The notes under the pieces are model-generated. The model ran no database searches. It had not been told where the DNA came from and saw nothing but the letters and a program-made list of their open reading frames with translations. Of a stretch of DNA of 64,000 nucleotides, positions 11,451 through 22,540 are shown piece after piece; the first letter of the stretch is position 1, and each line of letters opens with the position of its first letter. The DNA is from Chelonoidis abingdonii. Taxonomy: Eukaryota; Chordata; Testudines; Testudinidae. The translations under genes and the position numbers were made by a program. The stretch is taken from the NCBI RefSeq assembly GCF_003597395.2, contig NC_133770.1:9290847-9354846 (forward strand). The letters are read 5' to 3'.

Positions 11451-11939
11451 CTGCAGTGATGGGGGCCATGTGAGGGGGGTGTGGAGAGGAGGAGATACAG
11501 GGTCTTGGATAGCTAGCCCAGAGCAGGAGGTTGGGACTGGGTAGACAAGAAGAATGAGTCTGGGACAAGGACCCAGGGATGGGGATGAGACAGGACTGGG
11601 GCAGGCTGGAGGAACAGGGCAGAAGAGTCCGATCCACTGGAGCACACTCCCATCCAGAGCCTGGCCTGGAACCCAGATTCCTGAGCCTCACTATTTCTCT
11701 GCTGTCAGCTATTTCTGTGAAACCCACCGGCAAAGCGTCCCCCTGGGAGCCTGGTCCACGTAGAGCAGGACAACTCACTCCTGCCATCAGCGACCCCATT
11801 GGCTCATGTGGCAGAGCTCTGTGAGGTGGATTAAAGGTTCCAGCCCTGCGGCGGACGCGTGGGTGACAATAAGATGCCACACAATGGAATTTCTGTTTTT
11901 TTCAGTTTGCCTTTTTAAAAATCTAGGAAATTAACACAC

Positions 11940-12110
11940 AAAACCTGCCAAAAGAACATTTATTAGGGTTGTAAAGTCAAGCACGCAAAGGTCGGGAAAT
12001 GCCAGAATTAAGGTTGCCTGTGCAACCTTATCTCAGTTCTCTCAGATGCATGTATTATGATACTGTCTTTAATTACATGATCACATACTGCTTTTTCCAT
12101 AGAACCTCGG
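11940..12110 (+). repeat. Second arm of the unclassified inverted repeat
   Basis: 'aatgccagaattaaggttgc', then 'tgtattatgatactgtcttt', matches in reverse complement the sequence at 13280-13425 ('ggcgaccttaattctggcat', 'gctgtatcataatgcgtatg'). See 13187. Confidence 0.6.
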
Positions 12111-12274
12111 CCTCATTCAGTGAGCAGCCTGGACAGTGCCTACTTCGTGAGTGGCTCTTCAGTCGTTCCATGTGCAGCCCCATGACTCATGTACCACACA
12201 CTATTCAAACCTTGTTCTTAGTGATTTCCTTGTGAGCATCCCCATGGCGCTCATCACTCTAGTAGCCAGTGCTT

Positions 12275-12660
12275 CATAAACATTCATTAATTTATCCTCA
12301 CAACACCCCTGGGAGGTGTGGGAGTGGTGTTACCCCCATTTCACAGATGGAGGGGGGAGGCACAGAGAAATTCAGATTAAAAGTGTAAGTTTGGGTGAGA
12401 CCTAGGACCTGATTTTTCAGCATTAAATAGCATTCTCTTTGTTCAGGGCACCTGAGAGTGCTCAGCACTTCCACAAATCAGACCCCAGGGTCTCAAGTTG
12501 GGCTCCCAGAAAACGAGGCACACACATGTAGTGACCTCCCGTGAAAAATGTGGCTTAAGTGACTTTCCAACACTGCAGAGGAACTCTGTGGCAGAGGCAG
12601 GGAGAGAATCCAATTCCCCAGGGCAGCATTCAACTGCCAGAACCATGTGCTTGTCCTTTC
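12275..12660 (-). mobile_element. MIR-like SINE, reverse, split by another insert
   Basis: Reverse MIR blocks 'cctcacaacacccctgggag' and 'cccatttcacagatggaggg' are followed after about 120 bp by 'tgacttt', 'gtggcaga' and 'agagaatccaattcccca', the rest of the same reverse MIR. The intervening 12400-12520 contains 'agagtgctcagcacttccac' and looks like a later insertion. Confidence 0.5.
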
Positions 12661-13186
12661 TCTGGCTGGGATCCCCTTTCTCATTCACTACACACCTTCC
12701 AGCTTCCACAGTAAATGAAGCAGGAATGCTGCAGCCAGGAGAACCCTTCACTACCCACCCTGATTGATCCCCAGAACAGGCCCCTCCTGTGCATTGAATG
12801 AGGCCGGGGTTCTGTGCAGGGGCAGCACCAGCACTTCCCAGTGGGGAGGCTGAGGGGGCTTTAGCTTCCCTTCGCCATGAGGCCCAACCCCTCTCCGTGG
12901 CCCTACCTTCTATTCCTCCTCTCCCTCCTGTGGCCTCGCCCCCTGGCCGTGTCGGAAGCCAGAGCTGGGCAGTGCTCACAGCTACCACGGGTAAGAGCCA
13001 CCCGAGCGGTGGTGGACCTAACTCTGGGGCTGGCAGAGCCTTCAGGGAGCTGCCCTGGGTTGCATGTCCCAGTGGGCAGGGACACAGGCCAGAGACTGCT
13101 CTTGGGCACCCCCGTCCCCAGCCCGGGCAGGCCAGCAGCTGCTGCTCTCTCTCCTCTGCCTTCAGTCGGAGAATAGCAGTTGCTAC
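12661..13186. other. GC-rich stretch without a supported gene
   Basis: A 250-codon open frame runs on the - strand across here. It has no recognisable domain, and other frames are also open because the stretch is GC-rich. I see no splice-site pattern that would make it an exon. It could be an eroded GC-rich DNA element like those at 6-9 kb. Confidence 0.4.
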
Positions 13187-13425
13187 AGGTACCATAGATA
13201 GATTTCTCTGGTTACATTCAAACAGTATTTCCTTGGTAAATCACCGGCCCCCAGCACCACCCCTGGTTCTGTGGAAAATATAGTATGTGACCTTGTGATT
13301 AAAGGCTGTATCATAATGCGTATGCACACGGTGATCAAGTTAAGGTTACACAGGCGACCTTAATTCTGGCATCTCCTTACCTTTGACTGCTTGACTTTGC
13401 AACCTTAATAATGTTCTTTTAGTGT
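13187..13425 (-). repeat. Complete copy of an unclassified dispersed repeat
   Basis: Read in reverse, this carries both the 11940-type block (AATTCTGGCAT, TTATGATACAG) and the 11090-type block (TTTACCAAGGAAATACTGTT, GAGAAATCTATCTATGGTA). So 11090-11155 and 11940-12110 are parts of the same family in the opposite orientation. I cannot name the family. The pieces are about 80-90% alike by eye over short blocks. Confidence 0.55.
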
Positions 13426-14145
13426 AGCTTTTGTGTATGTAATGTGTACAGATACCTATGCTTTCACTGTTTATGCTTCTACTGACTACCTCTTATATAT
13501 TGTAATTGACTACTAGCATGTTAGGCACTCCAGTGATAGCATCATAGCTATTCAGCTATGTCATAGGATCTGCACTGCTAACAGAGAGTCTCAGCTAGCA
13601 TTTAGCTCCAGTGGTAGGGGGGGCCTGTACTATCGGAGTAGGAGAATCAGATCTCTGTCCCCATGTCATCAAGTTCAAGGTGAGGGTGGCATGCAGCATA
13701 GTGACAATTGTGAGATTCCTAAATGGACACTGGTTTGTTTATAGTATAAGGCCCTGATCCTGCAATGAAGGGACAGACCTCTCAACCCACATGGAGTCCC
13801 ATTGACTGGAGGGCTTTGTCCTTGGGAGTTCACTATAAGATCATGGCCTAAACATATCCAATGTACTGCACTTATTTGTGCAAATAATGGAAACTTCTTA
13901 TAATGAGCTTATAGTGATATAAAGTAAAACTCTTAATTGCTTCAGTGACTTGCAATGTACAAATTACAATTCCACTTATACTGAGCCTTTCATAATAGTG
14001 ATGCTGATCTCTGGAATAAAATAACTTCACTCTGATATTATCCTGCTATGTACCAATGCCACTATCATAATGATATCTGTTGCTATGACCAAACAGAGCT
14101 GCATTAATTTATACGTTATGTTTTTTCTTCCTGCTTTTCTTGCAG
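13426..14145. other. Upstream intron of GJC2, mostly unique
   Basis: This is AT-rich sequence before the GJC2 coding exon and is presumably intronic, because a splice acceptor ends it. No CpG island or 5' exon is visible. A diverged palindromic-repeat copy lies at about 13751-13850. Confidence 0.4.
14120..14145 (+). promoter_or_regulatory. GJC2: Splice acceptor of the GJC2 coding exon
   Basis: A pyrimidine-rich run ('ttttttcttcctgcttttct') leads to GCAG at 14142-14145, and the exon then starts GTTATAAATG. This fits the usual connexin gene plan of a non-coding first exon and a single coding exon. The first exon was not located. Confidence 0.75.
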
Positions 14146-14165
14146 GTTATAAATGATTAGCCCTT

Positions 14166-15419
14166 ATGACCAACATGAGCTGGAGTTTTCTCACCCGTCT
14201 GCTAGAAGAAATTCACAATCACTCCACTTTTGTGGGGAAGGTCTGGCTCACTGTGCTGATCGTCTTCCGTATCGTCCTGACAGCTGTCGGAGGGGAGTCC
14301 ATATACTCAGATGAACAGAGCAAATTCACGTGTAACACCAAGCAACCAGGCTGTGACAATGTCTGCTACGATGCCTTTGCACCGCTATCACATGTCCGGT
14401 TCTGGGTCTTCCAGATCATCATGATCTCAACCCCTTCCATCATGTACCTGGGCTATGCCATCCACAGGATCGCTAGGTCCTCCGAGGAGGAGAAGAGGCT
14501 TAAGGTACTCAAGAAGAAGAAGAAGCAGTTTGCTTTGAACTGGCAGGCCGTCCGTAACTTGGAAGACCCTTTGGAAGCAGACGAAGAGGAGCCCATGATC
14601 TCCGATAACACGGTGGAAAATGAGGAGAAAGCCAAAGCAAACAAGAAGAGCAAGGAGCAGCAGAAGCACGACGGGAGGAGACGCATCCAGCAAGAAGGGC
14701 TGATGAAGATTTACGTCTTCCAGCTCATTGCCAGAGCTTCATTTGAAGTTTGTTTCCTGGTTGGGCAGTATTTTCTCTATGGCTTTGAGGTGGAAGCATA
14801 TTTTGTCTGCAACAGAGCCCCTTGCCCTCACACCGTGGACTGCTTTGTGTCAAGGCCGACAGAGAAGACCATCTTCCTCCTGGTGATGTATGTTGTGAGC
14901 TGCCTGTGTCTGTTGCTCAATATGTGTGAAATGTTCCACTTGGGGTTTGGGACCATTAGAGATGCCATTCGCAACAGAAAGATTAATAGTTTCAGGCAGC
15001 CTCCATACAACTATTCCTATTCGAAGAATATCTCCTGCCCTCCCGAGTATAACCTAGTCGTGAAATCGGAGAAGCCAGCAAAGGTCCCAAATAGCCTGTT
15101 GGCCCATGAGCAGAACTTGGCTAACGTTGCTCAAGAACAACAGTGCACAAGCCCAGATGAGAACATCCCGCCAGATCTGTCCACCCTTCATAAACACTTG
15201 AGAGTGGCCCAGGAGCAGTTAGACATCGCATTCCAGAGCTACAGTGCCACTCAGGCCAACACGCAGCCTTCCAGAACCAGTAGCCCACCTTCAGGTGGGA
15301 CGGTGGTAGAACAGAACAGGGTCAATACTGCCCATGAGAAACAAGGTGCTAAACCCAAAGCCAGTTCAGAAAAAGGTAGTTCTAGCAGCAAAGATGGAAA
15401 GAGTTCTGTATGGATATAA
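14166..15419 (+). CDS. GJC2: Gap junction gamma-2 protein (connexin-47 type)
   Basis: This is a complete 417-residue connexin. Six such subunits form a connexon, and two connexons dock to make a gap-junction channel. In mammals this family member links glia. Visible features: the N-terminal helix [20 protein letters not shown]; membrane segments at about 22-43, 79-100, 181-206 and 234-256; first extracellular loop cysteines 56, 63, 67 (C-x6-C-x3-C); second loop cysteines 215, 220, 226 (C-x4-C-x5-C); the loop motif SRPTEKTIF; a charged cytoplasmic loop with a lysine run; and a C-terminus ending SVWI, a PDZ-ligand type that in relatives binds ZO-1. An in-frame TGA lies four codons upstream, so translation starts at 14166. 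The extra MTN before MSW and the [15 protein letters not shown] tail favour GJC2 over its close relative GJC1. The frame is unbroken in one exon. The neighbouring IBA57 supports the assignment. Confidence 0.95.
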   Translation: MTNMSWSFLTRLLEEIHNHSTFVGKVWLTVLIVFRIVLTAVGGESIYSDEQSKFTCNTKQPGCDNVCYDAFAPLSHVRFWVFQIIMISTPSIMYLGYAIHRIARSSEEEKRLKVLKKKKKQFALNWQAVRNLEDPLEADEEEPMISDNTVENEEKAKANKKSKEQQKHDGRRRIQQEGLMKIYVFQLIARASFEVCFLVGQYFLYGFEVEAYFVCNRAPCPHTVDCFVSRPTEKTIFLLVMYVVSCLCLLLNMCEMFHLGFGTIRDAIRNRKINSFRQPPYNYSYSKNISCPPEYNLVVKSEKPAKVPNSLLAHEQNLANVAQEQQCTSPDENIPPDLSTLHKHLRVAQEQLDIAFQSYSATQANTQPSRTSSPPSGGTVVEQNRVNTAHEKQGAKPKASSEKGSSSSKDGKSSVWI

Positions 15420-18400
15420 TTAGGTGCTTGACCATAACTCACAGACAGGGCAATGTAAGTAAGAGTGTGGGTTTATTCCAGCATTGTCTAGAATTCAATT
15501 CACAGAGCACAGGCATAATTTGTATGTGGGAGTAAATGTAGCTGAAGGATGAGTTGTTTCAAACGTTACATTTGAATAATGTCTTCTGGTGTGTTAACAA
15601 AGAGACTCCCTTTCTTGCCTAGTCCATATTCTCTCTGGGAACCTCCATCGAGCTAAACTGTATGGTCCCCCCCGCCATGCCCCGGCACTGCTTAGGGATG
15701 GGAGTAACAGTCTTTCTTCTTATGTCACTCACTAGCTATTTGCCCAGGATGACCCACTGCAGGCTCTCTGCGACAGAGACTGGACTGACAAGCGAGCAGG
15801 TTGGCGGGAAGGGGACTCTGTTAATCATTCAGAAGAAAAGTCTTGACTACCCTGAGCAACTCATGTCCTGCATCGTGAGGCTATAGTACTGTACTTGTGT
15901 TGAGAAGGGTTTAATTACTAAATGTCCTTCCTCAAATTAATCTGAATTCCTCCGTTAAAGGGGAAAACGGTGACATGTTGCATAAACTGCCACGATCCAC
16001 TAGCATGGCTTGTTTCCTGCCTGGATTCTTACATGCACTAACAAGCAGTCATTGGAGATGAACGCAACAGAGATTACAGCCGTGAGTTCTAACCATGCAT
16101 TAACGGAACATGAAGACTGTCAGAAGCACAGTAGCCATATTTTAAACAATGTACAAAACCCTGAGTTATTAGCGTTGAGGTAAATGTTGTATCCTTTTCT
16201 TCCCCCAATCAGTGTTGAACTGCAAAGCAAATGGGATCAAATGCTATGTAGCATTTGCAGTCAATTTGCACTGTAACGATGCTGCAGTGTAGCGTTCATC
16301 CCAGAGCTGGTGGGAATTGCAGCAGTTTATGTTTTTTAACACTGCTACTGCACATCTTAAGCAAAAGTGCCTTTAAGCAACCAGGAAAATGAAATTTGAA
16401 GTTTCTAATGTCTGTGTTAACTCTTAGTAGAGATCAGAAGACCAGTGCTGACAAATTTTGTTATCATGTACTTTTGTTTTAATCAAAAGCTTATAAATAG
16501 TTGCAGCCAAATAGATCAATGCATAGTGTGTACAGTGTGTGTGTGGAGACATATATTTAAGTACATATACACACACATCTGAATGTTATGTGTGAGATAC
16601 AGATATATATAATGTAATATCAATCCCACGATGATATTTACAACTTCCCGCCCCCACCAAAAAACCACCAGCTCAGAATGGTGGCTGATTTTTCTCTCTT
16701 AGAGGTCAAATGGCCAGCCCTTGGGCCAGATCCTCAGCTCGTGTCAGTTGGTTCAGCTTCGTTTATTTCATCTGACCCAACCTGAGACTCTGCCGACTTG
16801 GCTTTAATGGGGACAGGAGAGGGGCCATTCCCAAAAAGCACTCGTCTGCAAATCCCCCTTGCCTTGCTCACACGACTAGTTCCACTGGACTTGTGTACAC
16901 CAGGTTATTTTGGCTAAAGTTTACCACCAGAGATACCCACAATGCAATACTAGTGCAGACCAAGTCTATGCAACATGGTGCTTAACAATGCCAGTGGCCG
17001 CTGGCACCTTGTCTGCGCTAGTTCTGCGGGAGAAAGTGAACCGATGGTGGGAGAAGTGGGGAAATCTTAAGAAAAGAAGCCCAGTTTAGACACCACCATT
17101 GACTTCCATGAGGCTATTCATGTCAGTAAGGCAAGCAGGGTTAGGACCCTAAACACAGCATGGCTCCAGCTAGAAGGGTTTCAAACACTCTCTGTCAGAA
17201 ATACTTTGGCAATGTATTTTTTTCATCATTGCCAAAGTAATTTTTTTTCACTTGTACAAAACTGACTGTGTCTGTGGCTTTGTTGTGAATTAACTCCAGT
17301 AATGAGCAGAAATGTAATCCTGACCGCTGGGAACATGGCTGGGTGATTTATCGGCCTGGGTGTCAGTGGACGTGCTGAAGTAAAAAAGTAAATAAATAAC
17401 TGCCCCATTTTTGCTCACGGAGAGCCTGATCCTGCCAGGTGCCTAGGTGTCCTCAATTCCTACTGTGGCTTTGCAGGATGCATTCAGGAGCTTCCAGGAT
17501 TAGACCCATAAATCTCAGACCACGATAAACCTCTAAAGACTCTGAACGAGCAGAGCACTTAAGAACATGCTTAACTTTAAGCAAGTAACCATGTGGGCCG
17601 ACTCATGCAGAAGTGCTGTATTCAGTCAGGGCCTAAGAAGGCACTTCTGAAAGCTCTACAGCATCATCAGTGATAGTGACAGAGCAAATGATTGTTTTCA
17701 GAGAAATACAGTGACAAGCTCATGAGAGCTTCTGGCAAAAATGTTTAATATATTTTGCTTAGCCACCTATAAAGTACTTTAGGGTTTGATCCTGTTCCCA
17801 CTGGAGGACATCTCCTGGAAGCAGAATCTGCTCCATGTGATTGTTGAAAATGACTGAGTGACTCGAAGGAACTGATCACAAATCATCAGTTCTGTTTAAA
17901 GCAATGCAGCTTTATTCTGCTGCCCGACAGGGCACGTGTAGTGGATTTCCTCAGCAGGATAGGTCAGGATTACTCCATGGGTCTGTCTTAGGGAAGAGCT
18001 CACTTAGCAGTGAGTTTTGCACAAAAGGCTCCTAATATTTACAACATGGTGGGGGTGGAAGAAACATATCGGTGTGCTCCTCCTGGCTGAGTCCTTTCTC
18101 TTTGCCTCAAGGAACAACTTTGCATTTTGCATGGAGTTAAATTATTCCTCCTAAACGTGGGACATACCTAAAAACTAAGAGGGTCTGCTTGATAATGGTG
18201 GGTTCCATTAAAAATTAAATGTGCTGCAGATCCCTTGACCCTGGTACATATTCTGAACAGGAACGATGCCATGAAGTCAGGCCCACATCTGGGAAGTGGT
18301 TTATGCTTTATGCTGCCCAGTGTGGACGTTTATACTGCGTATCTATGTGAATCTCCCTTGTTTAGCTTTGGCCCTGTGCCCCCCACAGGCAATTAACATG

Positions 18401-19099
18401 ATGACCCTGATGGAAGCTCTGAGTAGACTGAAGGTTGGATGCTGCATGTTTTTTTCCTTAGCAATGACTCACAATGCAGCAGGCCCATTGAAACGTGTCC
18501 CCCTGGAGCAGAGCAGTGACTCTGCTGCATGGGGGAATTTGGGTTGTATGTTTATCCTGGTTATAACAGCAAAACAGCCTCTAGCCCTCAGCACTTCCTG
18601 AACAATTCCTGCTGGGTGTAATTGACCCTAGGTTTCCACTGGGCTCCTCAGCTAGTCATTAATCTTCAGGGAGTGTTCTGTGTGCCTCGGTTGTTGTTTA
18701 ATTCAGTCCTGCTTTGATTGGTGTCGCTGGACCGAGAATAGCCAGCCAGAGAAACAGAGCCAGCCCCTTGGCTCTGACTTTATTTGTAAGGGTGGCTAAT
18801 GCCAAGCATTTGCCCAGGAGGCAGAGAAACAAGCTTTAAATCAGACATCTCAGAGTCCATCACATAAGCTCGCTCTAATAAATGTATAATCGGTCCTTAT
18901 TGTTTATTATATTAGGAAGGGATGCACAACCGCTTTGGGTCTGTGCAGGCCTTGTGAACCCTGCCCTCCCTGCAGCCACCATCCCTAGGGCTAAGGACCG
19001 TCAGCGAGTGCAGGATTTTGCTGTTAATACTCTCTTGTCGGTTCTAGTCTAACCTCCTTTCTGAGTGGTCTATAATTATAATGTCTCATCACCCATGCC
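15420..19099 (+). other. GJC2 3' flank, probably 3' UTR in part
   Basis: There are no convincing open frames and unusually few transposon ends compared with the rest of the window. A short 'gtgtgtgtgtgg' and 'atacacacacatc' purine-pyrimidine stretch lies near 16540-16580. AATAAA occurs at 18877-18882. At about 17560-17635 there is a relic of the palindromic repeat ('catgcttaactttaagcaag'). Confidence 0.45.
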
Positions 19100-19275
19100 T
19101 AATGCTGTACAAAGAGCTAATTAACCCTCAACACGCCTGGAAGGTAACTATTATTAACCCCACTTTATCCAGCATGGTTAAGATGCTTACCCAAGGCATC
19201 CAGCGGGTTAGTGTCAGAGACAGGATTAGACTGCAGCGGTTCCAAGTGTCAAGCCCCACGTTCAAGCTGTTGGCT
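19100..19275 (-). mobile_element. MIR-like SINE, reverse
   Basis: Reverse MIR order: 'taactattattaaccccact', 'gatgcttacccaaggcatcc', 'gtcagagacaggattagact'. An old relic. Confidence 0.5.
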
Positions 19276-19929
19276 CCAGTTCACCTGTTTTAGGCAGTCA
19301 ATATGTGGCATACATGTTTTCAGCGTAGAAACGTTTTCAGTTACAAAACGATTGTGTCGGGCACGGGGGCTGGTTTCGTTTCGTTTCCTGGCTTCACTTG
19401 CTGTGGTGAGAAGCAGATGACTTGAGAGCCGTGAATGAGGACTTGCTTGTGATGCCTTGTTAAAAAGGGAGTGAGTTAAAGATGAGATTTCAGAAGCCTC
19501 TCTGAATTTCCTGACCCTTCTGGGTAGCCTACGCCAGGTACTTAGTGTTACCATGGTGGTCAATGAGCTGTATTTCTGCAGGAGGGACACCAAATTATCG
19601 CCCAAACTAACAGGCAGGGAAGTTGGGCCCTCAGTACCTATTGAATGTCTCAGTGTGTGATTCTCCTTATCCCCCATTCCACACCATCAGCATAACGGGT
19701 CAGATGATGATTGCGAGCGTGTCACCGTTGTACACAATAGTCCAAATTCTGTCCTGATTCATTTGCTACCACAGTCAGGTGAACCCGTACAATCAGTAAA
19801 GTTGCATGGGGCATAAGATGGGGCAGAACGTAACCCAACATTTTCCATATGCCCCTATGCAGCTACAGGGCAGTGCTGAACAGCATGCCTGTGGGGCTAG
19901 GCAGTGGCAATGTGATAACAGTAGATTGC

Positions 19930-19992
19930 GGAATCCTGGCCTCATTCAAGTCAACAGGAGTCTTCCCAGTGACTTCAGTGGGGGGAAGCATT
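19930..19992. repeat. Palindromic dispersed repeat
   Basis: 'cattcaagtcaacaggagtc' is followed by 'ttcccagtgacttcagtggg', the same hairpin family as 170-245. Confidence 0.45.
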
Positions 19993-20194
19993 TCACCCAA
20001 AAAAGTTTGAAGTCACATCTGGGGCCAGTGCTGGCTCATTTCTTGCAGCACCTTGTCCAGGGCTCCGTCCATTCTAGAATTAACTTGTAAAAGACCCGAG
20101 CATGGGGCTTCCACCACCTCCCTTGAGAGAATATGTCACTGTCTTAGAGCATTCAGGGTTAGATTTGTTTCCTGCTATTCAGCCCGTAAGGTAG

Positions 20195-20400
20195 CCGTGA
20201 CCTAGTGGTTGGTGATAAAACTGAATCAAGAGACCTGTGTGCTGTTCCCGACCATGCTGATAATCTCTGTGACCTTGGTTGAGTCACTTCCCCTTTCCTT
20301 ATCTGTAATATAGGGCTGATAACGTTTACCCACCTTGGTAAAGCACCTCGAGACCTGCAGGTGAAAAGACACGCTGTGTGTTGCACCTCTGCAGAGCTTC
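20195..20400 (+). mobile_element. MIR-like SINE
   Basis: Near full-length order: 'gtagccgtgacctagtggtt', 'gagacctgtgtgctgttccc', 'gaccttggttgagtcacttc', 'ttatctgtaatatagggctg' and 'taaagcacctcgagac'. The first block is the tRNA-like head. Confidence 0.65.
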
Positions 20401-21647
20401 TCTAACCTCCAGCAGCCTTGCCGGTGCTGCCGTTGGGATGATCCACAAGCCCAAATCTCTGTAGCACTCAGTGGTATGGAGGATTCCCTTTCAACTCACA
20501 GCCAGCGCAGCAAGAGTCTCATACTAGGGGCTGAGAGGAGAGGAGCCTAGGCACACTTAGAGCTGCTCTTACACTAGGGGAATTCTTCCCCAGTCCCTTT
20601 GACTCAATTACAGCTCTTATTTGCCATGGGAGCAGCATGTAGGAGCCAAAGCAAGGGACAGAATTGGCCCGGAGAAATGTACATTAGTATTATTATGTGA
20701 TGTTGCTGAATGCCCTCCCGCTACTCCTTTCACATCCCTTGGGGCCCTCCCAAGCTGTGTTCCCTCTTTTGCTGGTTATACCCTCTAAGGCCTTCAGAGG
20801 TCATCATTGCACCAGGCTACCGGGATTTAATACTGCCTCGCAAATGAATCTATGCCGATCTCAAAAAAGAATTCCCATTTTTTAATGGGAAGGAGAAATA
20901 TTAGGAGGTACAATAAACATAACCTTCTTAAACAATGTGGCAAAAAGCTGAGTCCCAGATTAGGTAAAAATCCATCAGGAGCTAACCATCTAACTGCTCA
21001 GACAATTGCAACTAATTCACATGCAGCTTCCTTCTTGAACATGATCACTATATGGGATGGGTTTAATGCTTCGCTTGTTTTACAGGTTAGTTGTTTCATT
21101 CCCAGAGCAGATGGGTTCGTTGTGTAGTTTGTTTAATTCTAAATGCTGAATATATTCACTAAAACATGTCAGATAAAGTGCTCGTCTTTTTTATTCAGGG
21201 CCTGGAATGTCCCAGGTAGAAGCCAAATTACCTTGTTGCTTGCATTCCATTCCACTGGAAAATACTTGAACTTAACTAAAGGCCATAACAAGTCTGTGCT
21301 GTTACAGAGTTTCTGGGAGGTTTTGTACTAACTGTATTTGTATTTGAAACTTTTTGCAAATGAAATTGAACCTGTAAATATTTTTCAGTGTAAATGTTAC
21401 ATCTGGAATGTAGTTAGAATGTTACATATATTTGTCAACAAAACAAACCCCAGCTCTTTGGATATTCAATTTCCAATACCAATAACATGGAATAAAACAT
21501 ACATATTGTTTACAGTATGCAAAGTGCGTGGTTTATTGATATGGCAAGGATAATTTTGAAGATATTGGTGAGGAGAGGTGGCAAAAACTTTTAAATCTAA
21601 TTTGGTAGCCAATTCAACCATATATTTTCATGGACGTAGATACATAA
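20401..21647 (+). other. Unique AT-rich sequence, possible distal 3' UTR
   Basis: No gene and no clear repeat. The last 400 bases have the texture of a vertebrate 3' UTR end, with TGTAAATATTTTT-like AU-rich blocks before the AATAAA at 21491. Confidence 0.4.
21491..21496 (+). terminator. GJC2: Candidate poly(A) signal of the GJC2 transcript
   Basis: AATAAA is followed within 30-50 bases by a GT-rich element ('gtttacagtatgcaaagtgcgtgg'-like, in two parts), the usual layout of a cleavage site. Assigning it to GJC2 is inference: it would give a 3' UTR of about 6.1 kb. AATAAA at 18877 is an alternative. Confidence 0.4.
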
Positions 21648-22540
21648 GAATACATACTGGTCCAAAACAAGGGTTCATCCAACCCAGTATCCTGTCTTCT
21701 GACGGCAGCCAGTGCCAAGTATTTCAAAGGGAATGAACAGAACAGGGTGATTGCAAGTGATCCATCCCCTGTGAACCTCAGCTTCTGGCATTTGGAGGTT
21801 GTGACCCTGACTGTCTCAGCTAATAGCCATTGATGGACCTATCCTCCATAAACTTATTGTGTCTAATTCTTTTTTGAACCTAGTTATACTTTTGCCCTTC
21901 ACAACATCGCAATGCCAATGAGTTTCCACTGGTTGACTGTGTGTTGTGTGAAGTACCCATTTTTTTTTTTTTTTAATCTGCTGCCTGTTGATTTTATCAG
22001 TTGACTCCAAGTTTCTGTGTTAAGTGAAGGGGTAAATACACTTCCCTATTTACTGTCTCCACACCAGTCATGATTTTATAGACTTCTATCATATCCCCCC
22101 TTAGTTGTCTCTTTTCTAAACTGAACAGTCCCAGTCTTTTTAAGCTTTCCTCATATGGAAGCTGTACCATAGCCCAGATGTTTTTGTTGCCCTTTTGTGC
22201 ACCTTTTTCAATATATCTTGAGATGGGGCAACTAGAACTGCATGCACTATTGAAGGTGTGGCCTTACTGTGGACTTATACAGAGGCATTATGATATATTA
22301 TATTATCTATCCCTTTCCTAATTGTTCCTAATATTAGCTTTTTTGACTGCTCCACTGCACATTGATCGGATGTTCTCAGAGAACTGTTCACGCTGACTCC
22401 AAGGTCACTTTTTGAGCGGTAACAGGTATTTCAGACCCCATAATTTTGTATGTATAGTTGGAATTATTGTTTTCCAATGTGCATTACTCGCAAAGTACTT
22501 TTGCCTTACTGTGACCTGCTGGTTAACAGTATTCTGCTCT
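21648..22540 (-). mobile_element. CR1 LINE 3' portion
   Basis: Reversed CR1 sequence: 'agtatcctgtcttctgacgg' (tail), 'atgattttatagacttctat', 'catatggaagctgtaccata', 'gagatggggcaactagaact', 'ttttttgactgctccactgc' and 'ataattttgtatgtatagtt'. It covers the 3' UTR and the end of ORF2. A T14 run at 21960-21973 interrupts it. It belongs to the same subfamily as the long copy at 56746-60310. Confidence 0.85.

Noticed and set aside
12443..13195. 250-codon open frame on the - strand
   Set aside because: GC-rich stretch with competing frames, no family similarity that I can see, no splice-site support, and partial overlap with MIR and the unclassified repeat.
14427..15010. Frames of 60-88 codons on the - strand opposite GJC2
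   Set aside because: They are shadows of the connexin coding sequence with no independent support.
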